64,000 nt of DNA. Origin: Diaporthe sp. PMI_573. Taxonomy: Eukaryota; Ascomycota; Sordariomycetes; Diaporthales; Diaporthaceae. Where the stretch lies: NCBI GenBank assembly GCA_021399435.1, contig JAJTUP010000054.1:372001-436000 (forward strand), read 5' to 3'. A program made the translations under genes and the position numbers. Below the pieces are notes generated by a model. The model did no database searches and had not been told where the DNA came from. It saw only the letters and a program-made list of their open reading frames with translations. Shown here piece by piece: positions 55,459 through 64,000 of this stretch (positions are counted from its first letter, which is position 1; the number at the start of each line of letters is the position of its first letter).

Positions 55459-56667
55459 ATGGTGCAAAAATTTCGACTCGCAGCCCCCCGAGCGGAGAGG
55501 GCCATACCTCACGGCCGCAAGTTCCGAGATTTCCTCTTGGACGGGTCAGCCGCGGTGCTTGTACGCCTCCTCGCCGTCCCTGTTAAGCCGCAGATTCCCC
55601 AACCTATGCCAGCAAATTCCCGAAACGACCGTTGTGCCACCCAGACTGCCTCTGGCCACTCGTTCCTGGAGACCCCGATGGACGGACAAGTGAAGCGCAA
55701 AGCCGATGGCGAGCTGCTTGCCGGCTCCCCACCACACAAGAGGCAAGCGAAAACCCGAGGTGGTCACGATGCTCTCACCTTTTCCGATCTCCCCGTGGAG
55801 GTTCACCAGCTTGTCTTTGATCACATCGAGTTTATCGAAGACGCCGTCTGCCTCGGTCTCGCGAGCCGATACTTCTGGACCTTCGCTCGAGATTGCCTTA
55901 ACGCCTATTATATGTCGTTGCGGGGACAATGGGCGGGTGAGAATATCGTCTGTGTGGGAGAAGACACTAAACCGGACGACTATCCTCCCCATCTATTCTC
56001 GGACGAGGAGCTGGATGAATTGCGTCAAGAGAGGAATAACGTGTTGATTGACGACGACGTGCTCCCATACGTATCATGCGATGAACCATTTACGCTTTAC
56101 CACTTTGCCCTTCCTTCCGTTTCCGATACACAAGAAGTCGGCGATCTCTACGCGGAGTCGTCACGCATATATTCTCACTGCAGAAACCGAAGCAAAGACG
56201 AAGATTCAGCACTTCAGGCCACGTATTCGGAAATAGTCGTTACAGAGTCGAGATACTACCCCAAAGACCAGCCGTGGATTCTTCGAAACCTGACGACAAA
56301 GGAATTTGTCCGCCCGGAACCCATCGCCATAGACCCGGCATACATCTGTGGTCCCAATATCAGGATTTTGGGCTTCGGCGAAGTTGTCTTGTCACGCATC
56401 TGCTGGTCAACCTCCCCACCTGTCGATATGAACCCTAGGACGTTTACCCCGAGGGGAATATGGGCAGGGCATCGCTTCGACATCGCTACGCTGGCGAGGC
56501 ACGAGAGCGAGACCGAGAGTGCGGAATGGAGCGATGTAAGCAGCGAGGTTGCAAAGGAAATTGCCGACATCTGGGCGGGTGAATACGGCGCCGATCTGCG
56601 TCAGGACCTCTGCTACTGGTATCAGAAACGACCAAATAGAAATTACCACGACGTGATCCCTCCTTAG
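55459..56667 (+). CDS. F-box protein, up to 402 aa
   Basis: A long frame with a clear F-box at about residues 107-150: LTFSDLPVEVHQLVFDHIEF followed by DAVCLGLASRYFWTFARDCL. F-box proteins link substrates to SKP1-CUL1 ubiquitin ligases. The rest has the look of a fungal F-box family whose members end with GIWAGHRFDIATLARHESE then EWSDVSSEVAKEIADIWAGE and YGADLRQDLCYWY. There are no repeats (LRR, WD40), so the substrate-binding part is of the fungal-specific kind. The start is uncertain: ATG 55459 gives a poorly ordered 70-residue N-terminus, and ATG 55678 (MDGQVKRKADGE) is a likely alternative. No lesion seen. Confidence 0.65.
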   Translation: MVQKFRLAAPRAERAIPHGRKFRDFLLDGSAAVLVRLLAVPVKPQIPQPMPANSRNDRCATQTASGHSFLETPMDGQVKRKADGELLAGSPPHKRQAKTRGGHDALTFSDLPVEVHQLVFDHIEFIEDAVCLGLASRYFWTFARDCLNAYYMSLRGQWAGENIVCVGEDTKPDDYPPHLFSDEELDELRQERNNVLIDDDVLPYVSCDEPFTLYHFALPSVSDTQEVGDLYAESSRIYSHCRNRSKDEDSALQATYSEIVVTESRYYPKDQPWILRNLTTKEFVRPEPIAIDPAYICGPNIRILGFGEVVLSRICWSTSPPVDMNPRTFTPRGIWAGHRFDIATLARHESETESAEWSDVSSEVAKEIADIWAGEYGADLRQDLCYWYQKRPNRNYHDVIPP

Positions 56668-57264
56668 ATCTCCGAGAGCGGAGCATCTTCTTTGGCGGTG
56701 GGCTCTGTCGAGTCCGGCTACTAATCCGGATGCAGTGTGCCTAACAGGGATTAGTAGTCAGATAGAGAGAAGACGGCATCAATACTCAGGACGTACGCCG
56801 ATGGCTCTGATCAGAACCACGATGTAAAGACTGGGCGTTTGTCGTCGTCGAAGGAGCGAAGGAGGGAAGGAGGGTATAGAGAGATTAAGTTTATTTATAC
56901 ATATCTAACTCTTCGCCAACCCCTTCAGCAAGCCTCGCAATCAATCCATTTGAATCCACAATGGATCAACTCAATGGATCCATCGTCCATTCAATGCATT
57001 CCATCGTGAACCAAAATATGAATCAATCCATCCATCCGAAATCACGGTGGATTTATGTGGATTGATTCGAGTGGATTCGTTGGCACTTGGCAGGATATGA
57101 GACCGAGGTAACTGGTGGTGGACGCACCGGCTATCATCCAATACCGGTAGGACCGGAAGTACTAGGCTAGGTTGACCATTCAGCAGGCGCCAAACAGTGG
57201 GGTCTTCGTGCGAATTTTTGTCGCGTCGACAATTGCGAATTCTACGATCGCATCCATAGGACAG
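56668..57264. mobile_element. Left flank of hAT copy 1 with GGATTGAT-type subterminal boxes
   Basis: From 56939 to 57079 the sequence is dense in ATCAATCCA and its reverse complement TGGATTGAT (56939, 57021-57029 and 57057-57067) and ATGGATC-type variants. The same box type fills the 124-bp termini at 38 and 47 kb. It lies directly upstream of the hAT coding sequence, as a 5' subterminal region would. The exact terminus was not identified. Confidence 0.6.
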
Positions 57265-59244
57265 ATGTCTGAATCCTCAGCTTCGCAGTCAACGGCCTAT
57301 CGTCTTGGTGAACGGCCTCCGCCGTTAACCGATGAAGAAGCCGAAGCTGTTCTTTTTCGTCAGTTTCGCGGCTGGACATTCACGGAACAGCAGGGTACAC
57401 ACCGCCATTGGAGTTGGCAGTATGGTTGGGATATCTCGAAGGGCGTCGAACGCAAATTCGCTTGCAAAGTCTGTGTTTCGGAAAGGAAACGGACGATCGA
57501 GGCCTTCGTTTTCAATGGCTTGCAAAATGCGCACAATCATCTCTTCGAAGATCACCGGATTTCAGCCCCCGAAGGACAGCAAAAGTCGAAGGCCGAACTA
57601 GCTGCCGATGCCATCGCGAAGAACCTCAAGTCGAGAAACCCCGAATCGATCCTTGATCACTTCAAGCTGAACCCCGATAACCTTCACGAGCAATCACTTG
57701 CAAATACCTTGATCAAGAAATTCAACAGAGAACACTTCCAGAGGCTGGTTGTTGAGTGGATCGTGGATTCGAACCTCCCCTTTTCAATAGCTACGGACCG
57801 AAAGCTTCGCGCCATCTTCGAGTATCTCAACCCATCAGTCAAAGCCCAAAAGGCGCATATTACTGCCAATTCAGTTCGAGATCTTGCGAAAAAGCAGTTC
57901 GATCTGCATAAGAGTACGGTTATTGAGGGCTTTAAGAAGGCACCAGGCCTGGTACATATTTCCTTCGATGGGTGGCGGGCACCTAATCGTGCCTCTGTAT
58001 ATGGTGTTGTCCGCTTTTTTCGAGACGAAAACAACAAGCCTTGCAAGATCACACTTGGAATCCCCGAGGTTGGTAGGCATATAGGCACCAGAATTGCGGA
58101 CGAGGTATGCAAAATCCTCGAAGCATTTGGTGTTGAAGATAAGGTTGGCTACGCTGTACTTGACAACGCGAGCAATAATGACACAGCTATGGAGGCAATT
58201 GGTGGTGAACTCGGGTTCCTCGGCCACAGCCGTCGCTGCCGATGCATTGGCCACACGATTAATCTCGCTGCAAAAGCGTTGCTGTTCGGCCACAACGCTG
58301 ATGCGTTCGAAGAGTTGTTGTCTGGTGAACGCGCACTAACCAAAGACGAGTACGCATTATGGCGTGACAAAGGACCAGTTGGAAAACTTCATAATATGGT
58401 TGTTGATATCGACAGGTCAGATAGGTATGTTTCCTACTCAAAGTTTACCTATTATTTAACTTGCTAGTTAATTGTTAGGTTGACATATAAACTTTTGCGA
58501 ATCCAAGACGAAAAGATCAACGCGCTGCCTGCTGATGAACGACGTACCCAACGATCCCCACACGTTGTACTCGACAACGATACACGCTGGCTGTCCCAAT
58601 TGTTCATGATCCGACGCGCTTTGAAGCTTCGCCCTTATATGGAGTTAATGATAGTAGAGTTCAAGCACGAGTGGGAGCAAGAAAATCGATCGAAGAGGAC
58701 GGGCAGCGTTACACAAGCGGCAATCCAAAAGATACCGCGAATACTCAAGGAAGAAAACCAGCTCACCGCCAATGATTGGGCTGTTCTTGAACACCTTGAG
58801 GAGATCCTCACCTTGTTCGAAGCAACTGTCATTCAACTTGAGGGTGACGGCCATGTCCGTCAGCGCAAACATGGATTTACCGGGTCCTATGGCAACATAT
58901 GGGAGGTCCTCCAAGGCTTTGAATTCTTGCTCGGCGAGCTTGAGCACTTTAAGGCCGTGGCTAATGATTTCCCTGACCCCGAACACTTCAGGGTAGGTAT
59001 CAACCTAGCTTGGGACAAGTTGGATGAGTACTACAACAAGTGTGACAACACTTCCGTCTATTATGCTGCAATTGCACTTCACCCAGCATACCGATGGGGC
59101 TGGTTTGAATCAACTTGGGAGCACCGACCTGACTGGGTTGAGAAGGCAAAACATCTGGTTCAAGAGGTATGGGACGAAAAATACCGCAATCTTGACATCG
59201 TGGCCGTTGAAAAACATGCTCCTAAGCATACTTGGGCATTGTAG
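57265..59244 (+). mobile_element. hAT transposase copy 1, two exons, lacks the C-terminal dimerisation domain
   Basis: Exons 57265-58424 and 58479-59244 (54-nt intron, AG|GTATGT to TGTTAG), 641 aa from MSESSASQSTAYRL. Order: BED-type finger HWSWQYGWDISKGVERKFAC with KVC; NREHFQRLVVEWIVDSNLPF; catalytic region GLVHISFDGWRAPNR; NKPCKITLGIPEVGRHIG; VLDNASNNDTAMEAIGGELG; CIGHTINLAAKALLFG; SPHVVLDNDTRWLSQLFMIR; then YYAAIALHPAYRW and the linker VWDEKYRNLD. The Asp residues in FDGW and LDNAS and the cysteine-histidine CxxH are present. The protein ends VEKHAPKHTWAL at 59244, about 150-200 residues early, so dimerisation is lost. No internal stop. The truncation coincides with the palindromic block that begins at 59239, probably the end of the neighbouring element. 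Confidence 0.85.
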
Positions 59245-59368
59245 AGTAGAGGGAGCTCTACCCACTTCTCTACCCTACCCAGGTAGAGGAGTGGTCTCCT
59301 CTACCCTACCCGGGTAGAGTGGGTAGAGTGGTGGGTAGAGTAGTGGGTAGATTGGTGGGTAGAAGATA
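59239..59368. repeat. GGGTAGAGT / CTCTACCC palindrome-rich block
   Basis: The block consists of CTCTACCC and GGGTAGAG units in both orientations (for example GTAGAG-GGAG-CTCTAC at 59243-59258 and CTCTACCCTACCCGGGTAGAG), followed by direct GGTGGGTAGA units. It could fold into several hairpins. It sits at the junction between hAT copy 1 and hAT copy 2, so it is probably the terminus of the latter. A matching end was not found near 61.2-61.5 kb. Confidence 0.7.
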
Positions 59369-59469
59369 AGGTAGGTAGGGAAGGTAGATACTGTATATAT
59401 GCTCAATTCTTCAAAATATGCCACTTTATATTATACATCCCAATCCTCCTCGTCGAAATCAATATCCAT

Positions 59470-61142
59470 CTAGTCCACCTCCTCAGCCTCTACAATCATC
59501 CCTAGCAGCTCCTCCGAAGAGATGAGCTTCCTCGCAAACCAGTTACCCATGCACTCTAACCTCTGGAGGTTCTCTGGCGATAACCTAAGCCTATCCCAGC
59601 TCTGTGCACGGCGTGCGCCCGAGAATTGTTGTTCTGCTTCAGCGGATGAGGGTGCGATTGAGAGGATATTGATGGCCATACGGTGGAGACGAGGATAGCG
59701 CCGGCGCTGCTCTGGAAGTAACCACCATTGAAGAGGAGTTATCTTTAGAGCATCAAGATCGATAGTTTTATCTTCAATGAACGCCATAAACGTATCTTCA
59801 TCCTCTTGTGAAGTAGGTTGGACTCTTAGACGACGTTTCAGCCGGTCTAATTCATTCTCTACCCTCTTCTTCGAGGATGGATGACATGTATCGATATCAG
59901 CAGCAGCAGCAGCAGGGAGTGATTCATGAGGGATATGCGCGTATTCCTTCTGCCAGATCGAATAAGCAGCATCAATAGTCTTCTGATGCCACTGTTCAGG
60001 CCAGTTCTGAAGAAGATAATGCTTCCGCTTCGAGGGATCGAGAAGCATCGCGGAGGCGTATACTGGCGTTGACTCAACGAGGGCGTAGTATTTATCAAGG
60101 ATAAACCAGCCCATCTCAATAGAATGAACCATTCGGAGGTCCTTCTCTGGGCCTGATTTATATAGCACCTATAAAACATTAGTTTTAAGCGTTTTCTTGA
60201 TGAAATAGCATATACCTTCTGATCCTCAAAGAAGGTGAGGATAGCATCCATCAGGGTAAGGCTCTGGGATAACGAAGCCTCACTGCCTTCAACCCATAGT
60301 GTACCACTAGCAAATACAGAGAGAAACCTCTCTGTACGCTTAAGTGTATCCCACTCAACGCCATTGAGTCGAAAGCTATCGCATTCAGGGTGTTTATCAA
60401 TGAAGTCCTTAATCTCTCGCTCCTTGCGTGTCGTACGCTTGATGAGATGATACCATGAGGACCATCGAGTGTCGTTATCAATCCCTGATGGGTTCAGGTA
60501 TTCGAATATACGTCGAAGCCGGCAATGCTCGGGCTGGCGAAAAGAGACGTTGGCGTCGACCACCCACTCGAGAAGCAGTCTCTGAAAGTGGTCCCTATCG
60601 AAGCGTTGGATGAGAGCGTTCGCGATAGCTTGCTCTTTAGGGTCTGAAGTGTCGAGATTCAGCATCGCCACGATATTCCTTGAGGGAGAAGACTCCCTCA
60701 TCCCCTTCCCAAGAGCGGGCGGCCTCTTCCCGGTCCCGTCGACGAGCTTGTGTTCTCTGAATAGATGCTTCTCGATATTCTGGGTGCCAACGGCGGAGTA
60801 GTCTGACGTTCTAGACTTCGGCTTCTTGAGGCAAGGCTTGCAAACCCATTTCCTCTCGGTGGGAGAATCGTCACGTTGAATGTCAAAACCATGCTGCCAG
60901 ACCCAGGACGTCTGCCTGCCAGCACGCTCAGAAATCGTAAAGGCCGGGAACTTGTTCCATGGAAAGATTTTCCATTCATCTGGCAAAGAATCCAAGTTCG
61001 TAAACGGTGCGTTGGTTGAGTTGCTGTCCGAAGCTCGCCGGCGCTTCGTAGGTACGTTGGTATCCATTTTGGCTGCAGGAAAGGGATGCAATGTTTTGTT
61101 GAAGGGTTTATTTTCCGCGTGGTGACAGGGAACGCGGCGCAC
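59470..61142 (-). mobile_element. hAT transposase copy 2, internally deleted, two exons
   Basis: Exon 1 61142-60216 and exon 2 60168-59470 (47-nt intron, GTATAT to TATAG), 541 aa; ATG 61067 (MDTNVPTKRRRASDS) is a likely alternative start giving 516 aa. Intact parts: finger TSWVWQHGFDIQRDDSPTER with KWVCKPC; DRDHFQRLLLEWVVDANVSF; then EYLNPSG joined directly to IDNDTRWSSWYHLIKRT. In copy 1 those two points are about 250 residues apart, so the catalytic centre (FDGW, LDNAS, CIGHTINL) is cleanly deleted in frame near 60490. The C-terminus is complete: PLQWWLLPEQRRRYPRLHRM, then INILSIAPSSAEAEQQFSGA, then QRLECMGNWFARKL, the dimerisation domain. This is an open, catalytically dead transposase which could still dimerise and bind DNA. 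Confidence 0.85.
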
Positions 61143-61968
61143 ACGCGTTCGCGAGGCTTAAGTACCGAATACATTGATGCATGTGCAAATAGTTCGAAGT
61201 GGAAAGTACCAGTGACAAAGTCCGACGGACGCGACTTACGGGGCTGCGAATGATACCCTGGACCACCGCCGTTCTCAACCGTTTCAACCGGTGGTCAACG
61301 TTGAAGCCATCGCGATGGAATTGAGGCTGTCAACGTCGAGGCGAGATTGAATTGATTGAATTGACGCACGGGCCTTCCACTTCAACAATATTGAAATGGT
61401 GGAGGTGGAGGTGGAATTGATCGCCAGCCTGACTTTAGCAAACTTGGCAACTTGCCGTTGTGGTTTCTGTGTGAAGATTTATAGCTGTCTTGTAAAAGAG
61501 CAGTTTAGGGGCTACGCCGCGGAGACAGATGCTTTCCTCGAAAAGATTGTCGGTTTCGTTTCTTTGTTATTTTGTCCCCTCTCCGCGCTCCATCCTTATG
61601 CTTCGGTAATGGGGAGCAATAGCCCACAGACTCACAAATGAATGATATTAGGTAGTTGTGCCGGCAAAGCGGCTACTTGCATGAGGACGGAGAAACTATG
61701 GTCCTGTAGCGGGAGTTTGGGACACGTCAGGACGGCTAGCAGCTTGTGAGGAGCAAAAGGTTCCACTGTCGCATGCTCTCACTTTGCGATGCTTTTGAGG
61801 TTGTTTTTTTTGGTGGTCCTACAAACAGTTTAAAATTTAGCGTTTGTATTGATCGTATATTGATGGTGGACCGACTACTCGTAGCAAGACAAGGGCATCT
61901 GCTGAGCATCCTATTACCCCTCCTCAATCGGCACTTTCCGTGCCTTCTTTTTCAGCGCCGCCCTTAGT
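61143..61968. other. No gene seen (61143-61968)
   Basis: The 5' flank of hAT copy 2, with short direct repeats (ATTGAATTGATTGAATTGA and GGTGGAGGTGGAGGTGGA, 61345-61412) that may be its subterminal region; then unassigned sequence. Confidence 0.4.
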
Positions 61969-62870
61969 ATGGAAGCACATGTCGGAGAAAGGGACAGCAG
62001 GCTTGATAGAACTTCGAACGAGGCGCCGAAACAGTCTTCCCCCTCGTTCCAGCACACCATCTCCGACGCGACCGGGGCCAGCAGCTTTCTCCGTCCATGC
62101 GGCTACGTTGACTGGCAGGCCCGCGATGAGGTAGTTGGCTGGATGGTGGCAACCACAACCAATCTTCGAGAAACTCAGGAGGCGCAATCGATGCACGAAA
62201 TGGAGTTCCTCGCCATAAACCTGATGGACCGCGTCCTGGCCTCTCTCGCGAAAACAGACACTCTCGGGCCATCACCGATGGAGCTCTCGCTTCTTTATTT
62301 ACTCGGAGCGGCCGCCATGGTCGTAGCAGCCAAGTTTGTCGGCGGAACAGATCTCACCCTACCGCATCTAGCATACACGGCCAATGTAGACGACATGATG
62401 ATGAACGGCGAAAACAACCTCGAGAACGCTATACAAAGGCTCAGATATGCCTGCTTTGGCAGGCGGGAGCATAACGTAAACACCTCTAGCTGGGACCTCG
62501 ACTCGGACAGCGACGGGAGCTGTGCCACTGAGGGGCCTGGTTCCACTGACGACGGCGTGCCATTGAGGCAAGATACGCAGGACGAACGAGAAAAGAACGG
62601 CGATGGCATTCTCAAGACGCCAGAGAGGCCCAAGCGCCCAAGCAGCGGGCTGTCGCAATGAGCAACAACCGATATAAGCGGAGGAAGAAGATGGCTTCCC
62701 CTACTTCCGAGCCCGATACATCAAATTCGTCCACGGGGTTTGCGTCTCTTGAAGCGAAGAAATTGCTCAAGTCTGCTGAATGCTTGTTGTTGGAGCTGCT
62801 GGATTGGAGGCTTTGCGCAGTCGGCACGAAAGTCATGACGACGCCACGAGTTAAAATCGGAAGAGAATGA
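61969..62870 (+). CDS. Cyclin-box-like protein, model incomplete
   Basis: The first frame (61969-62661) has a cyclin N-box-like segment at about residues 48-130: GYVDWQARDEVVGWMVATTT, MEFLAINLMDRVLASLAKTD then LSLLYLLGAAAMVVAAKFVG with LTLPHLAYTA, matching the W-L..V, LA.NL.DR.L and LLG..A...A.K pattern of cyclins. An acidic Ser/Asp/Gly insert follows. The cyclin helix that should come next appears in another frame at 62730-62810: EAKKLLKSAECLLLELLDWR. So an unrecognised intron or a frameshift lies near 62600-62700. The conserved Arg and Lys of true cyclin boxes are partly retained (DR, AAKF). Partner kinase unknown; it could be a divergent B-type-like cyclin or a relic of one. Confidence 0.5.
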
Positions 62871-63419
62871 GGCATGCCTCGGGACTATAGTGGCGTCACA
62901 AAGCGATGAGCTTGCCTATTGGGTTCGTTACCACTGGTACTTTCAACATGTTTTAAAGAAGCGGAGAGAATTATGTATGTAAACCGCAACCCGCTTGGAA
63001 AAGAGATATTGACAGGTGAAAAGTAAAAATCACTTTATATTGAACGAAACATTGAGTTGTATCGCGCGCAAAGTTTTAAAGGCCTATCCTCGTGAGGTCA
63101 TAGTAGCATCCATGTATCTCGAGCACATGGCCAAGCGAGCAGCTCTGGAGAAATAACGGAATCCCATAACGTTCAGAGAAACATTCATTCGTATTCTTTC
63201 TTTTAGTGTAAAATGCAAAGTATGCCTTGTCCTATTTCAACTAGATGCAGATTGGAATGACTCAATTATTAAATGGTACTGTATGAATACATTTCTCTAT
63301 ATCATTCTTTGCAGATTTTATTAAATAAGTTCCAAGCATATACTGTAAGTCAGCGACGCCCCATTCGGTCCACCCCCACCCCCCCGTTCGGGCCACCCAA
63401 AATCGCCCGCCCGCCACAA
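62871..63419. other. No gene seen (62871-63419)
   Basis: AT-rich, stopped in all frames. Confidence 0.45.
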
Positions 63420-63653
63420 CTACCCATCGACTTCCTCGTCGCTTTCCTCGTCGTCAGAAGCAACCACGATGCAACTACTTGGTGTTTCTAATATTTCAGA
63501 CCCTCCTTCGTCTGCTGACTCAGCTTTAATTTCACTGGCCTCGATCTTAGCCTGCCGAATAGCCTCAATCTGTATAAACCTTGAGTTGGGGCTTGTTTCG
63601 ACCTTCCTCCTCTTAGAAGATACTACGTGCATCTTCGAGCAAAGTCTCGACAA
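63420..63653 (-). mobile_element. Pogo-like (DDE-1) transposase C-terminal tail
   Basis: The 77-aa frame reads SSKRRKVETSPNSRFIQIEA then IRQAKIEASEIKAE and an acidic end SDDEESDEEVDG. The KRRKV..sPNsrF..IEaIr.AqiEA pattern is the usual tail of fungal pogo/Fot-type transposases, after the DDE domain. No upstream part in this frame reaches the window edge at 64000, so only the tail is left or the rest is rearranged. Confidence 0.4.
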
Positions 63654-64000
63654 CTATTTGGATCAAACCACTTGAAGGTACATCTCACGAAACGCGGCTT
63701 CTGTGCTTTCTGCTCTTCAAAACGACAAAATATGTTACTAAATCAACCACAACTAAGTTAATAATAATTTCGAGGTCAAGGAGATAGCTAAACCACACAA
63801 CACTATAACGACCTACAGAACTCAGATGTGTTTCAACTAAAAGGTAGGGAAATCATACAGTATAGTTGAGGTGAGTAAAGAAATGGCTATTTTAGTTTGA
63901 AATCTATTAACGTCTGGAAAAAGAATCCGTGAATGATCGAAACCCACAGCGGCAAATTTAGCAAATAAAGGGAAATGAAATATGTAAATTCATTCTCCCA
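63654..64000. other. No gene seen (63654-64000)
   Basis: AT-rich, no long frame. Confidence 0.4.

Noticed and set aside
1..64000. tRNA, rRNA or CRISPR arrays
   Set aside because: No cloverleaf-like GGTTCGA boxes, conserved rRNA segments or spaced direct repeats of CRISPR type were found by eye.

Overview
The window reads as filamentous ascomycete (Pezizomycotina, probably Sordariomycete-like) nuclear DNA. The grounds are short GT-AG introns of about 50-95 nt, a Zn2Cys6 transcription factor, fungal-only families (DUF3723, the fungal PD-(D/E)XK nuclease-like family, fungal rhodopsin-like membrane proteins), and abundant hAT and Helitron debris. Many relics carry in-frame stops, some of which fit C-to-T change, as repeat-induced point mutation (RIP) would give. 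No rRNA, tRNA or CRISPR array was recognised. Family calls rest on motif recognition by eye; no database search was run.

Layout. 0-6 kb: an adenosine deaminase (ADGF-type) pseudogene and a fungal PD-(D/E)XK nuclease-like gene. 6.4-12 kb: a gene-rich, conserved-looking block with an intact two-exon MIZ/SP-RING gene facing, across 1.7 kb, a UTP15 gene that stops abruptly after about 127 codons. 12-16 kb: scraps of hAT transposons and a small Cys-rich coiled-coil gene. 17-22.8 kb: a protein kinase pseudogene, a 420-aa orphan, a TPR relic and a second ADGF fragment. 23.9-30 kb: a DUF3723 gene, a broken ferric reductase, a degenerate RSR1/Krev-1-like small GTPase and a membrane-anchored retropepsin-like protein. 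31-35 kb: a multi-span membrane protein, a Helitron-type PIF1-like helicase and TPR debris.

37.5-48.4 kb: an 88-bp triplicated tandem repeat, then two perfectly identical 124-bp hAT termini in inverted orientation (38045-38168 and 47426-47549). Between them lie a rhodopsin-like gene cut exactly at the first terminus, an intact four-exon Zn2Cys6 regulator, a frame-broken orphan and a second Helitron relic. 49-57 kb: an Uma2-like PD-(D/E)XK gene, a P450 fragment fused to an acidic ORF, a 334-aa orphan and an F-box gene. 57-64 kb: two hAT transposases (one lacking its C-terminal dimerisation domain, the other its central catalytic part), a cyclin-box-like gene and a pogo-like transposase tail.

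Synthesis (inference). Few genes here seem to act together in a pathway. The pattern is an accessory, transposon-rich compartment abutting a core-genome edge at about 12.04 kb. DUF3723, ferric reductase and TPR (possibly NLR-derived) relics within about 6 kb are the combination known as accessory cargo of Starship giant transposons, but no DUF3435 captain recombinase is visible, so this would be an internal or decayed part of such an element. The genes most likely to be functional are the MIZ gene, the Zn2Cys6 regulator, the membrane retropepsin-like gene, the Uma2-like gene, the F-box gene and DUF3723.
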